Assembly: GCA_937864265.1 (NCBI GenBank) | Contig: CALMIR010000112.1 | Location: forward strand, 1 to 64,000 | DNA from: an uncultured Saprospirales bacterium | GTDB lineage: Bacteria > Bacteroidota > Bacteroidia > Chitinophagales > Saprospiraceae | Reading direction: 5' to 3' | Length of the DNA: 64,000 bases | Shown here: positions 46,061 to 55,514 of the stretch, in pieces | Numbering within the stretch: position 1 is the stretch's first letter | Layout: each line of letters starts with the position of its first letter | Translations under genes and position numbers: made by a program | Notes under the pieces: generated by a model | Database searches by the model: none | Seen by the model: only the letters and a program-made list of their open reading frames with translations | What the model was told of the DNA's origin: nothing

Positions 46061-49000
46061 TCACTCTAACACGGCTACACGCCCTGGCGAGTCCCAACTT
46101 CGCACTTCATTTTGATAGTACAAATAGGCACAAGAGGCAGGTGATTCAAAATGTCCCGGCATATTGGCTCGTAAGTCTAGGCCAATGCTTTTTTCCGCAC
46201 TTCCTGTCATTTTTTCAAAATAAAAAACCAGCGAACCATCCAGCCATTCGTAATAATCAAAAACTCCTTCTTCCCCCAATTTTTTCAATTGCCAAAGTTG
46301 GGGGCTTAACCCGGCGGGGATGCCCACTTCCAGCATAGGGGTTGGCAGATCGCCAGTGGTATTGTTTTGAAGCCTACATTCCAACCTCAAATACCCTCCT
46401 GTAGCAGCCGTATTTTGGAGGAGCGCGGTTTGAAGCGACAATGGGCAGTTTTCGTTGGATGGCGGCGCTGTAGTAGTATATTGAACGCTCAGATCAATGG
46501 GTAAAGGCTGCTTGGTTTTTTCAAACTGTACCCGAATCTGTTGTTTTTCTTCAGTAAGAAAAGCGCCCAGCCCCGCTATTTGGATGCGCCCTTCCTGATT
46601 GGCTTCATAAGCTTTCCGATTTACTTCTTTCCCATTGACATATACGACAATTGTACCATCCTCCTGTGTTTTGTTGTAAACGCGGGCATATTCAGTCAAA
46701 GCTTTCAGCGCCAGCACCGTGGATTGGGTATGGCCGAAGCCATAGGCATTTCTACAGGAATGGATGAACTTAATGGCCTGTTGTACCGATTGCGGCTGCC
46801 TTTTGCTGCGCGTAAATGCCAATGCGGCCAGCGCTGTTGTTTCTATTTCCAGGGTTTTTCCTGTTGAACATACAATAGAGGCGGTTTTTCCTTCCCAACT
46901 GCCATCGCTCCGTTGCATTTCAGCGAGTATGTCAAGTACGTCGTTGCTGCGTATATCCTCTTGTGCGATCAAGGCATTGGCCAAAAGGCCCAAGCAGTAA
47001 GGGTCTCTACTTTTTAAAGCAGTTTGATAAACCCGCTCCAATTCCGCTTTGATTTCTTTGCCAAAACCCGCCTCTGACAACGCCCAAACGATATAAGCAT
47101 CTCTTACGCCCTCTCCGCCTTGCCAACTGTGTAAAGCGGAGCTGCCATTCTGCCAACTGCCTTTGCCATCGCGTTTGTTCAGCAGCCATTGAGCCGTGCG
47201 GGCAATCATCTTCTCATCCACCGGAAACACCCGGCGCATATCGACAAACTCCATAATGCCATAAGCAGTAAGCGCTTCATGTCCTGGATCCTTGCCGAAC
47301 CAATGAAAACCGCCGCTTGGCGATTCATAGCCAACCAGTTTTTTGTAGGCATTTGCCAAATAAGCCTTGGCTTTTTTCTCTATTTCAGGATTGTTTTTTC
47401 CGCTTTGTTCCAGCAAATCCAACACCAACAAATTGGGATAGTTGCTGCTGGACACTTGTTCAAAGCACCCACTGGGCTGGCGAATCATGCTTTCTACCCC
47501 GTTTATCAACTCATCCAGCGAACTGGCATACACATCTAAAGTCGCTTCAATGCTGCCGTCTATTGGCGCTTTAATTTCTATGGTAAAGTCCTGCTGAAGG
47601 GCTAGACCTGAATAATGGTTTTCGATAGGATACCCTCTTGGGCGGACATCAAACTTCCCTTCCCAGGTTTCTGTACCCTCAGCAGTAGTAAAAAGGAGCC
47701 TCAGTTGATTGTGTTCGCCTTTTTGAGTAAGCAGCAACGGCAATAGGATTTTTTGGGTGCCTCCTGCTTCCAGGCATATATCTTGTTGAACTTCTTTTAA
47801 TAATATTACCTGCTCTGGCAGTTGCCAGTCCAGTTTGCCGCATAGCTGCTGCTGGCTGTGATTGCTCAAACTAATGGGTAGCAAAAGCGTATCCTGTGTC
47901 AACAAACTACTTGGCAGGCGGGCATCGAGTGAAAAAAGAGATTGGGTATAAAAACGGTGGACACCTTCCCCCATATTCCCGTCCAATCCAAAGCCTTCTA
48001 CCACTACCCGAAAGGCAGAAACGGCATCGGTAGTGTATAAACGAAGAGAAGCCTTACCCGACTCATCGGTTAGTACCTGAGGATTCCAATACAGACAACT
48101 GCGATAATCCTTCACCGGTTGTGCGCCTGATTCCAGAGCTTCAAATTCAGGGCTGTAAAAGCTACGGGATTGATCATGCAGCTTTAATTTTTGTCTTATC
48201 TTCTCTGTGTTGTTCCCGGTATAAGGTATTACTTCATAGCCTTGTAAATCATTTGGTAATCCACCTTCCAACCTAAATTTGATGGGAACATTATACAAGA
48301 CATTGACAGGCCGCCCTCTTTGCTTGCCTGGTATCCAACGAATATCAGCTTCCTCCATAAGTTCGATAACGCGAAGGGCTTCCTGGCCACATCCCCCGCC
48401 AATATCTCTGACAATATGGGCATTACTTACTTGGCCATTTTTGTCAACTACAAACTGCACTACTGTAGTTCCTTCAATACAAACATCCCTAGCGAGCGCC
48501 GGGTAGCGCAGGTTTTGATACAGAAACTCCAGCATTTTCCTGTTAGAACAGGCCAATTCCTCCTCCTTGGAGGGGACGTTTTCACAACCCGGAAAACGCG
48601 GCATGTCTTCCACGATTTTGAAAATTTCCTCTATAGCAGGTGCAGGCGGCGGCGGTGGCGGCGGCGGTGGTGTAATATTTCCAGCTCGCTCAACAACGTC
48701 TTCTTTTTTTACCACCACTACTGCATTTTCATCCATAGCCTGATCCAAAAAGATCACCTCTCTGTCCTCTGGAATGATTTCTGCCATAGGTGGTGGTGGT
48801 GGTGGCTCTGCACTACGCGGCGGCTCGGCATCCAATTCATCGTCATTTTGATTTCCTTTTATACGAATGCCATCGATGTAATAATCGGTTGCACCCGTTC
48901 GGGCACCCCGAATGATAACAGGCTGGCCCTCGTTTTCACTTGGTAAACCAGCTGTCGTTGCCATCAGGGCATTGATGTTCCGGGTAGGCAGGTTTCTGAT

Positions 49001-51268
49001 TTGTTCAGACGTTAGCACAGCACCAGTAGTCGTATTGTCCTGTTCGATCAGCGGCACTTTATACTCCGTAACTGTGATGGTTTCCAGGGTGATGCCTTTC
49101 TTCATCCAAGCACTTAGTCTGGCTTTTTTGCCAGTAGGCAGCCATATATTTTTAACCCAATTGGTGGAATAGCCCATCAAGCGAAATTCGAGTTCATAGG
49201 TACCCGAATCCAGGTTTTTGAATTCAAAACTGCCATCCCAATCGGCCTCTATGCCTTGTACAAACTTTTCATTTTTCCAAAGCAACACATTCGCAAAGGG
49301 CAGCGGGGTTCCCGATTCGGCATCTAGTGCTTCGCCTCGGATAGAAACCTGCCGATCTGGTTCAATCACCAATTGATATGCCTTTCGACTCAAAAGGTAT
49401 TGTTGTTTGCCGTAGTTCCTGATAGAAAAAGTACCCGCATACGCTTCGGATTCAATATCCAAATCACTGACTACATCCAGCACTACTTTTTCAAATTGGA
49501 AAAATCCGTTTTCATCCGTCACAGCAAACAAATTCTGAGGCAACAAAACAACGGTCGCCTCGGCTATTGGTTCGCGATTTTTATTGAGCACCTGCCCGCC
49601 AATATTGGCCTTTTCACTATTATCAACCAATAACATATCGGGTGAATTGGTTGTCAGGATTTCCGGCCAGGACCATTTGCGCCAGCCCTGGGTCAACATC
49701 AGGTAATCCAGGGCCTGGCGCGCCTTTGGTTCTTTGGGATCGAAATAAAAATTGGGTTCTTCTACTTTTCCTTTTAGCTCGGATTCCAGCAGCATATAGG
49801 CCAGTAAATGGCCCTGTTTGTCATCGGCGAATGTGAGCAGGTTATCATCCGTAACGGCTAGGGAGAAATTCCCCACCACGGGTTGTCCGTCTGCGTCGGT
49901 GACCTGCACATCCAACTGCACTTCTTCTCGAGGCAAGTATTTTTCCTTGTTCGTTTTGATGTCAATATTCAATTTTTTATCGGGATGAAGCATCGCCAAG
50001 CGTTCGCATCGAGGCTGTTTGTTTTCATCAAAAAGGGTAAAAGTAGCGATGCCCATTGGCCAGTCTTTGGTGCTTATCTTGACCGTAGCAGTGCCGGCCG
50101 TGAGCGTTATTTTTTGCTCCAACAGTACGCTCCCAGCACTGATACCGCTTAGGAAAATAGGGCCATCATACCCCCGGGCTTGTATCTTAAAGGCTATCTG
50201 GCGATCGTCTTGCGCCATCAGGCTCAAGGACAAACCTTCTTCCTGTGCTTTTGGCAGTAAAAATTCTTGTGCATTCTGGGCGGGCTGGGTTAAACGAGCC
50301 AGGTACTGATGCCCTGCTTCCATATTCAACTCAAAACTCCCCATGCCCTGATGGAAACTGCTAAATCGCGCTACTTCCGCCCCGTTTTCATTATAAACAA
50401 TACCTGCTACATCGGCAGGCTTGCCAAACTCATTGATAGCTTTGAAGGCCATTTTATGCACTACTCCGGCCAAGGCATATCCGCCTTCCGGCAAAAATTG
50501 TAGGTCGATCTGATTGAGCTGAATGGGAATGGCTCTGGAGATGGATTCATTGAACTCATTGTATTCGAGCTGAACAGCCAACAAGCCATCATTGCTTTGG
50601 AGTGCGTTGGGCAGTCTAAAGCGGATATAGCACCGCCCCTCTGCATCGGTTTTTCCCTGGGCAATGGGCTGCGGCATCCCTGACAAATAAACCTGGTGTT
50701 CGAAAGGATAATTGGCCAGGGCTTGGTTTTGCAAATCGAATAAGTCTAGTCGGGCGACAACTTCATCGCCTGGCCCAAATGCTTTGCGCTCAAATTCCAA
50801 CTGCATTTTCAAGCGCGGCAGGCTGGCCTTGTTGACACTAATTTCCCGCTCAAACAGGCTGTTTTCGTTTTTCATCCAGCGGGTATAGGCCTGGATTTTA
50901 TAAATGCCGCCCACGCTATTTGCTGGCAATTCAAAATCCCCGGGAGCGCTCCCATAAAAAGCGGCCAATTTTTTTTGTTGGATCACTTTACCCTTTGGAT
51001 CTAGTAATTGTACATGAACAAAGTGGCTTTGCTCAGCGGGCAAATGCGTAAAAGCATCCCGCAAATAGGCTTTGAACCAAACGTCTTCACCTGGTTGAAA
51101 GATGGTTCGCTCCAGGTGCAAGTACACCTTTTCAGGCGATGCCGCCGCCCAATAAGCTTTCCACCTTTGCTCCAAGCGCTGAAAAAAAGGATCTTTATAA
51201 GGTACCAAGGTGAATGCCCCACTAATGAATAGGGTCAGCGCAGCGAAATGTAGCCATTGTTTTTTCAT
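46061..51268 (-). CDS. Alpha-2-macroglobulin family protein with embedded carboxypeptidase-regulatory, TonB-receptor plug and TonB C-terminal domains
   Basis: 1735 residues in one uninterrupted frame. Signal sequence about 1-22, without a lipobox Cys. Macroglobulin (MG) domains fill about 40-545. Two carboxypeptidase-regulatory-like domains follow (about 555-615 and 640-722), then a TonB-dependent receptor plug-like domain (about 735-805, VLTSEQIRNLPTRN, IIRGA, YYIDGIRI), two proline-rich linkers (821-827, 867-875), a TonB C-terminal-like domain (about 885-1000, FPGCE, WIPGKQRGRPVNV), and then the A2M core (about 1055-1150) and thioester domain. The thioester motif is intact: C1268-F-E-Q1271. 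Bacterial A2Ms trap proteases in the periplasm; the plug and TonB modules suggest outer-membrane interaction. No pbpC neighbour is present. Confidence 0.87.
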   Translation of the reverse strand: MKKQWLHFAALTLFISGAFTLVPYKDPFFQRLEQRWKAYWAAASPEKVYLHLERTIFQPGEDVWFKAYLRDAFTHLPAEQSHFVHVQLLDPKGKVIQQKKLAAFYGSAPGDFELPANSVGGIYKIQAYTRWMKNENSLFEREISVNKASLPRLKMQLEFERKAFGPGDEVVARLDLFDLQNQALANYPFEHQVYLSGMPQPIAQGKTDAEGRCYIRFRLPNALQSNDGLLAVQLEYNEFNESISRAIPIQLNQIDLQFLPEGGYALAGVVHKMAFKAINEFGKPADVAGIVYNENGAEVARFSSFHQGMGSFELNMEAGHQYLARLTQPAQNAQEFLLPKAQEEGLSLSLMAQDDRQIAFKIQARGYDGPIFLSGISAGSVLLEQKITLTAGTATVKISTKDWPMGIATFTLFDENKQPRCERLAMLHPDKKLNIDIKTNKEKYLPREEVQLDVQVTDADGQPVVGNFSLAVTDDNLLTFADDKQGHLLAYMLLESELKGKVEEPNFYFDPKEPKARQALDYLMLTQGWRKWSWPEILTTNSPDMLLVDNSEKANIGGQVLNKNREPIAEATVVLLPQNLFAVTDENGFFQFEKVVLDVVSDLDIESEAYAGTFSIRNYGKQQYLLSRKAYQLVIEPDRQVSIRGEALDAESGTPLPFANVLLWKNEKFVQGIEADWDGSFEFKNLDSGTYELEFRLMGYSTNWVKNIWLPTGKKARLSAWMKKGITLETITVTEYKVPLIEQDNTTTGAVLTSEQIRNLPTRNINALMATTAGLPSENEGQPVIIRGARTGATDYYIDGIRIKGNQNDDELDAEPPRSAEPPPPPPMAEIIPEDREVIFLDQAMDENAVVVVKKEDVVERAGNITPPPPPPPPPAPAIEEIFKIVEDMPRFPGCENVPSKEEELACSNRKMLEFLYQNLRYPALARDVCIEGTTVVQFVVDKNGQVSNAHIVRDIGGGCGQEALRVIELMEEADIRWIPGKQRGRPVNVLYNVPIKFRLEGGLPNDLQGYEVIPYTGNNTEKIRQKLKLHDQSRSFYSPEFEALESGAQPVKDYRSCLYWNPQVLTDESGKASLRLYTTDAVSAFRVVVEGFGLDGNMGEGVHRFYTQSLFSLDARLPSSLLTQDTLLLPISLSNHSQQQLCGKLDWQLPEQVILLKEVQQDICLEAGGTQKILLPLLLTQKGEHNQLRLLFTTAEGTETWEGKFDVRPRGYPIENHYSGLALQQDFTIEIKAPIDGSIEATLDVYASSLDELINGVESMIRQPSGCFEQVSSSNYPNLLVLDLLEQSGKNNPEIEKKAKAYLANAYKKLVGYESPSGGFHWFGKDPGHEALTAYGIMEFVDMRRVFPVDEKMIARTAQWLLNKRDGKGSWQNGSSALHSWQGGEGVRDAYIVWALSEAGFGKEIKAELERVYQTALKSRDPYCLGLLANALIAQEDIRSNDVLDILAEMQRSDGSWEGKTASIVCSTGKTLEIETTALAALAFTRSKRQPQSVQQAIKFIHSCRNAYGFGHTQSTVLALKALTEYARVYNKTQEDGTIVVYVNGKEVNRKAYEANQEGRIQIAGLGAFLTEEKQQIRVQFEKTKQPLPIDLSVQYTTTAPPSNENCPLSLQTALLQNTAATGGYLRLECRLQNNTTGDLPTPMLEVGIPAGLSPQLWQLKKLGEEGVFDYYEWLDGSLVFYFEKMTGSAEKSIGLDLRANMPGHFESPASCAYLYYQNEVRSWDSPGRVAVLE

Positions 51269-51707
51269 AGCTTTTGTTTTTATGGGATAAGCGGAAGCCC
51301 CTTCGGCTTATTTGTCCACAAGCCGTCCAGGAATTGCACCAATTGTTGTTGAATACGTGCCACCAAACCGCCTTTTTGTTCTGCATAATTGCGTCAAAAA
51401 AGGGAAGGCAACCAGCACGGGTGAGTAAAACCGCCTTTTGGATGTATAGATGCTGTTGGGGGGCGTTTGGGTGGGTAGTTACACTTTCCTTTATACACCA
51501 ACGCGATTTGGGGTGATTACGCTAGCCACACATAGCTAATTATAGCCCATAGTGTCGGTGCGATTTGAAATCACGCCTACACTTGCCAAATACTGACTCC
51601 CCTCCTATCGTCCCTTTAAAGAACAGCGCTGCTAGTCGCACATTTTGCCGTTTTTTGATTTAGGTGGCAAGGGAAACAAGGGAACCTTCAATGTTCAAGC
51701 AAGGCTG
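51269..51707. other. Intergenic region upstream of the A2M gene, no gene recognised
   Basis: About 440 bases without credible coding sequence. Short repeated features can be seen: gcgattt-g-gattacgc near 51510-51526 and the similar gcgatttgaaatcacgcc near 51560-51577, a pseudo-palindromic motif. It should contain the A2M promoter on the minus strand, but I could not identify a clear -7 box. Confidence 0.4.
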
Positions 51708-52060
51708 CTAAACAATCAAAAGTGTCTCATCAAACCAAACATCTTCATAACCGCCTTCTCCAATTAAGTACCTATAACCAGGGGTAAGGCTAGAAATTTC
51801 ATTGTTTCGTATCGCCATTCTTTCAAATGCCAGCGGTGTAATGGAAAAAAGAAGCCCGGGTCTTCTGAAAAATCTTCTCCAGCCCAAAAATACCATCCCC
51901 AAGTTTCTCCCTCCTGAGGATGCCTTAGCCCATTAATTGGGAACACGTTAATATCAGATAAATTAATCGAAACCCCAACCTTAGAGTTTGGTTGTGGCGT
52001 ACAAATATCAGCCTCGTAACTCTCACAAATCATTTTCTGGCTTTTACTAATCTCCTCCAT
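51708..52060 (-). pseudogene. Imm33-like immunity protein gene with a single-base frameshift
   Basis: From ATG 52060 the frame reads 98 residues and stops soon after FLALP. The other frame then continues with PGYRYLIGEGGYEDVWFDET and stops at 51708. Adding one C in the C4 run (GGGG at 51781-51784 on plus) joins them into a 117-residue protein reading LALPPGYRYLIG, with a conserved-looking WGWYFWAGEDFSEDPGFFFP upstream. This resembles Imm33-like immunity proteins of polymorphic toxin systems, from memory of that family. No toxin gene is adjacent. It is either a recent pseudogene or a homopolymer sequencing error. Confidence 0.65.
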
Positions 52061-52343
52061 AAAGTTTAAATATCTGCTTAACTCGCTACCTTGTTTTGAA
52101 GAACATGTTGGTCATTGAAGTTGTACTGAATTCACGTCTCGCATTTTGATTTCATCAATAGATTTTAGTCTATTTTATAATTTTTCTTATTCCAGCCAGC
52201 ATATCCGCCACATAAAACAGCCCCAGCCCCGAATACCTAGTCTTTCCCCAAGTATTTGCTAAAGCAGGCGGTTTTTTGAACTTTTTTTATCAAATCAAAT
52301 TGAAAGAACAACACAAAGATTAGAAAACAAAACCACATGTACC
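52061..52343. other. Intergenic region without recognisable features
   Basis: About 280 AT-rich bases between the immunity-like gene (minus) and the RpiB-like gene (plus). Both promoters must be here, but no TAnnTTTG element or hairpin stands out. Confidence 0.4.
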
Positions 52344-52787
52344 ATGCAAATTCCCATCGCCAGCGACCTACAAACACAGCTCACCACCGCCGTAGCAGAC
52401 TGGTTAGCAGCAAAAGGGTATGAGCCGATCCCATACGGAGCATTATTAGGCGGCTCTACACCCTGGCCCACAGTAGGACACGAAATAGCCTCCCTAGTTG
52501 GAGCAGGTCAATTCCAGCAAGCCATCTTGTTCTGTTGGACGGGTACGGGCATCAGCATTGCTGCCAATAAAGTACCGGGCGTTCGGGCGGCTTTGTGCTG
52601 GGATGCCGAGACGGCACGCGGCGCCAAGAAATGGAACGATGCCAATATTTTGTGCCTGAGCTTGCGCTACACCTCCGAAGCAGTGGCCAAAGAAATCCTG
52701 GAAGCTTGGTTTTCAACTGAGGCCAGCGCCGATGCCGATGACCAAGCTTGTTTGCGGATGTTGGAAGCAATGGAAAAAAGGCCATAA
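52344..52787 (+). CDS. RpiB/LacAB-family sugar-phosphate isomerase
   Basis: 147 residues, the usual family length. It carries the active-site loop CWTGTGISIAANK and GVRAALCWDAETARGAKKWN followed by NILCLSLR, the RpiB signature segments. RpiB interconverts ribose 5-phosphate and ribulose 5-phosphate. It lacks the N-terminal DHAG motif of classical RpiB (here ASDLQT) and has CWTGTG instead of CGTGIG, so the substrate may differ (LacAB-like or another sugar phosphate). It starts a run of five plus-strand genes. Confidence 0.78.
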   Translation: MQIPIASDLQTQLTTAVADWLAAKGYEPIPYGALLGGSTPWPTVGHEIASLVGAGQFQQAILFCWTGTGISIAANKVPGVRAALCWDAETARGAKKWNDANILCLSLRYTSEAVAKEILEAWFSTEASADADDQACLRMLEAMEKRP

Positions 52788-52868
52788 CGCTCTTTTGTTG
52801 GCAAACAGCTCGCTTTCCAATCTGTCAAAACCAATTCTAATTCGTACCTTGAGCGGCAAAGCAATAGC

Positions 52869-53624
52869 ATGATCATGAAAAAAAGCATCAAATGGCTGTC
52901 CGGCATCGCCATAGGGGTACTGCTCTTGGGCTTAGTGGCATTCAAGTACCTGGATGTACCCAAACCGGACACGGTAGCCACCCCCGAAGCGGATGAACTG
53001 GCACTCCAAATGTTCGAGGCCATCAACAAGGCAGCTTGGGATACCACCCATTACGTTGGCTGGACTTTCCGGGACAACCGACATTTTGTATGGGATAAAT
53101 TTGCCCAAAAGGTGCAAGTTCAATGGGAAGACTATAAAGTTGTGATACACACCGACCGCCCGGAAGGACGGGCTTTTCAAAATGGCGCGGAACTAAAAGA
53201 TGAAGCCCAGCGCAATGCCGTGGATAAAGCCTGGTCTTTGTTTTGCAACGATTCTTTTTGGCTCAATGCCCCAGCCAAGGCATTTGACCCCGGCACCAAG
53301 CGATCATTGGTCGATCTGGAAGAAGGCGGCACTGGGCTGATGGTCGAATACAGCAGTGGCGGCGTAACACCGGGAGATTCCTACCTTTGGATTTTGGATG
53401 AGAACTATTTGCCTAAAGCTTGGCGCATGTGGGTATCCATCATGCCCGTAGGCGGTGTAGAAACCAGTTGGGAATCCTGGACAACCATCAGCACCGGTGC
53501 AAAATTGGCTGAAAAACACATTTTCCAGGGCAATTCCAACACACTAATTATCAGTAACATTCGCGGAGGTGCTACGTTAGCATCCATCGGCGTTGAAAAA
53601 GACCCTTTTAAAATATTAGATTAA
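52869..53624 (+). CDS. Membrane-anchored conserved protein of unknown function
   Basis: 251 residues; ATG 52869 or 52875 may be the start. A single N-terminal helix (about 10-26) anchors a periplasmic or extracellular domain rich in Trp (for example GWTFRDNRHFVWDKF and VQWEDYKVVIHT) ending in a beta-rich part (GGTGLMVEYSSGGVTPGDS). The pattern fits a lipocalin/outer-membrane-lipoprotein-like sandwich, but I cannot assign a family. It is 7 bases upstream of the PLP-enzyme gene and probably co-transcribed. Confidence 0.75.
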   Translation: MIMKKSIKWLSGIAIGVLLLGLVAFKYLDVPKPDTVATPEADELALQMFEAINKAAWDTTHYVGWTFRDNRHFVWDKFAQKVQVQWEDYKVVIHTDRPEGRAFQNGAELKDEAQRNAVDKAWSLFCNDSFWLNAPAKAFDPGTKRSLVDLEEGGTGLMVEYSSGGVTPGDSYLWILDENYLPKAWRMWVSIMPVGGVETSWESWTTISTGAKLAEKHIFQGNSNTLIISNIRGGATLASIGVEKDPFKILD

Positions 53625-53631
53625 CCCTTAT

Positions 53632-54789
53632 ATGCACCTCAGCGAGATCATCAATCATTTGGGAGAGAACAGGGCGCAATATTTTCAGGCCGTTTCCCCT
53701 CCCATTATCCAGTCCAGCAATTTTGCTTTTCCGACCTTGGATGCCTTCCGGCAGGCCATTGCCAATGAATTGGACGAACACATCTATACCCGCGGCAATA
53801 ACCCGACTGTAGCCATATTGCGCCAAAAATTGGCAGCGCTAGAGCGGGCAGAAGATGCCTTGGTTTTTGGCAGTGGTATGGGCGCCATTTCCGCTGCCGT
53901 AATGGCCAATGTCAAAGCTGGCAGCCATGTGGTTTGCGTGAATGCCCCCTATTCCTGGACGAAATTGTTGTTGACCAACTACCTGCCCCGTTTTGGCGTA
54001 AGCCATACTTTTATAGACGGAAAGGACCTGGGCGAAATTGAAAAAGCCATACAGCCCAACACGAGTCTGATTTATCTGGAAAGCCCCAATTCCATGACAT
54101 TTGAGCTACAGGATTTGCGCGCATGTGCCGCATTGGCAAAAAGCAAAGGTATCGTCACTTGTGTGGACAACAGCTATGCCTCCCCGCTCTATCAGCAGCC
54201 CATTGAAATGGGAGTTGACATCGTGGTTCATTCCGGCACCAAATACCTGAACGGGCACAGCGATGTAGTAGCTGGTGTGTTATGCAGCAACAAAGCCATG
54301 ATTCAAAAAATCTTTCAGGAAGAGTACATGAATTTAGGCGGCATTCTATCCCCACACGATGCCGGGTTAATGATTCGAGGGCTGCGTACCCTGCCCTTGC
54401 GCTTGCAACAGAGCAATGAGAGTTGTCTCAAAATAGCCCGGCATTTGGAGCAACACCCCAAAGTAGAACGGGTATTGTATCCATTTTTGCCCTCGTTCCC
54501 ACAGTATGAATTGGCACAGCAGCAGATGAGCGGAGCAGGTGGGCTGTTTTCCTGCTACCTGCGCACCGACCATATTTCAAAAGTGGAGGCCTTTTTTGAA
54601 CGCCTTCAGCGATTCTTGTTGGCAGTATCTTGGGGCGGGCATGAGTCCTTGATTATTCCAATGGCTGCTTTTCATATTCCCGGTAAGCCTACGCCGAGCT
54701 TGCCCTGGAATTTTGTGCGATTTTACATTGGATTAGAAGATCCAGATTGGCTGATAGAAGATTTAGAACAAGCATTAACTATTTTATAA
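53632..54789 (+). CDS. Cys/Met-metabolism PLP-dependent enzyme (cystathionine/methionine gamma-lyase family)
   Basis: 385 residues of fold-type I. The PLP lysine lies in VVHSGTKYLNGHSD; the phosphate-binding segment is FGSGMGAISAAV; YTRGNNPT at about residue 50 matches the family's Y-R-NPT pattern, and ESPNS with VDNSYASP binds the cofactor ring. Exact reaction (gamma-lyase, gamma-synthase or sulfhydrylase) cannot be fixed from motifs. It lies between the unknown membrane protein and the sirtuin gene, 2 bases from the latter, in one probable operon. Confidence 0.88.
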   Translation: MHLSEIINHLGENRAQYFQAVSPPIIQSSNFAFPTLDAFRQAIANELDEHIYTRGNNPTVAILRQKLAALERAEDALVFGSGMGAISAAVMANVKAGSHVVCVNAPYSWTKLLLTNYLPRFGVSHTFIDGKDLGEIEKAIQPNTSLIYLESPNSMTFELQDLRACAALAKSKGIVTCVDNSYASPLYQQPIEMGVDIVVHSGTKYLNGHSDVVAGVLCSNKAMIQKIFQEEYMNLGGILSPHDAGLMIRGLRTLPLRLQQSNESCLKIARHLEQHPKVERVLYPFLPSFPQYELAQQQMSGAGGLFSCYLRTDHISKVEAFFERLQRFLLAVSWGGHESLIIPMAAFHIPGKPTPSLPWNFVRFYIGLEDPDWLIEDLEQALTIL

Positions 54790-54791
54790 AA

Positions 54792-55484
54792 ATGAAAAAA
54801 GTAGTCGTGCTCAGCGGGGCGGGTATCAGCGCCGAGAGCGGCATCAAGACCTTTCGCGACGCAGATGGCCTTTGGGAAGGCCACGATGTGATGGAAGTGG
54901 CATCGCCTGAAGGCTGGCATAGGAATCCGGCGCTGGTGCTGGATTTTTACAACCAAAGGAGGCGGCAATTGCTGGAAGTACTGCCCAATGCGGCACACCA
55001 CGCCCTGCAACAACTGGAAGCAGCATACGAGGTTTGTATCATTACGCAAAACGTGGACGATCTGCACGAACGGGCAGGCAGTCAAAATGTGCTACACCTG
55101 CATGGCGAATTGCTCAAATCGCGCAGCAGCAAACGCCACGATCTGGTGTACGATTGCCGGGTGGACATCCGCTTGGGCGATACTTGCGAATTGGGCAGCC
55201 AGCTGAGGCCACACATCGTTTGGTTTGGAGAGGAAGTGCCCTTGATTCCGCGAGCTGCCATGGAAACAGCCGAAGCTGATATTGTCATCATTGTAGGGAC
55301 TTCCATGCAGGTCTATCCCGCAGCAGGCTTAGTGGGCTATGCCCCGCGAGGTGCTGCCATTTACTACATCGATCCCAAACCTGCCGAAAGCTATGAACTG
55401 CTGCTGCGGGCTAATTATAACGTTTTGGCAGAAAAGGCAAGCAGCGGCGTGGCGCGGGTAGTGGACAAATTGATGGGGCGTTGA
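54792..55484 (+). CDS. Sir2-family NAD-dependent protein deacylase, zinc ribbon missing
   Basis: 230 residues from ATG 54792, two bases after the previous stop. NAD-binding motifs GAGISAESGIKTFRD and TQNVDDLHERAG and the catalytic His in HLHGEL are intact; RPHIVWFGE follows as in CobB/SIRT5 types. The segment between (SRSSKRHDLVYD, then GDTCELGSQ) has only two Cys instead of the usual four of the zinc ribbon. This seems a feature of a Bacteroidota sub-branch. It removes acyl groups from protein lysines using NAD. The next gene is a dipeptide epimerase after a repeat-bearing spacer. Confidence 0.88.
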   Translation: MKKVVVLSGAGISAESGIKTFRDADGLWEGHDVMEVASPEGWHRNPALVLDFYNQRRRQLLEVLPNAAHHALQQLEAAYEVCIITQNVDDLHERAGSQNVLHLHGELLKSRSSKRHDLVYDCRVDIRLGDTCELGSQLRPHIVWFGEEVPLIPRAAMETAEADIVIIVGTSMQVYPAAGLVGYAPRGAAIYYIDPKPAESYELLLRANYNVLAEKASSGVARVVDKLMGR

Positions 55485-55514
55485 GCCCTGGGAAAGCCGA
55501 CAATCGCTTTGTTT

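Noticed and set aside
46061-51268. The A2M/plug/TonB chain as an assembly chimera of several genes
   Set aside because: A single open frame of 1735 codons with linkers rich in proline joins the domains, with no stop or shift at the boundaries.
51274-51516. 80-codon plus-strand reading frame upstream of the A2M gene
   Set aside because: No start context, no domain pattern and a composition typical of antisense or intergenic sequence.
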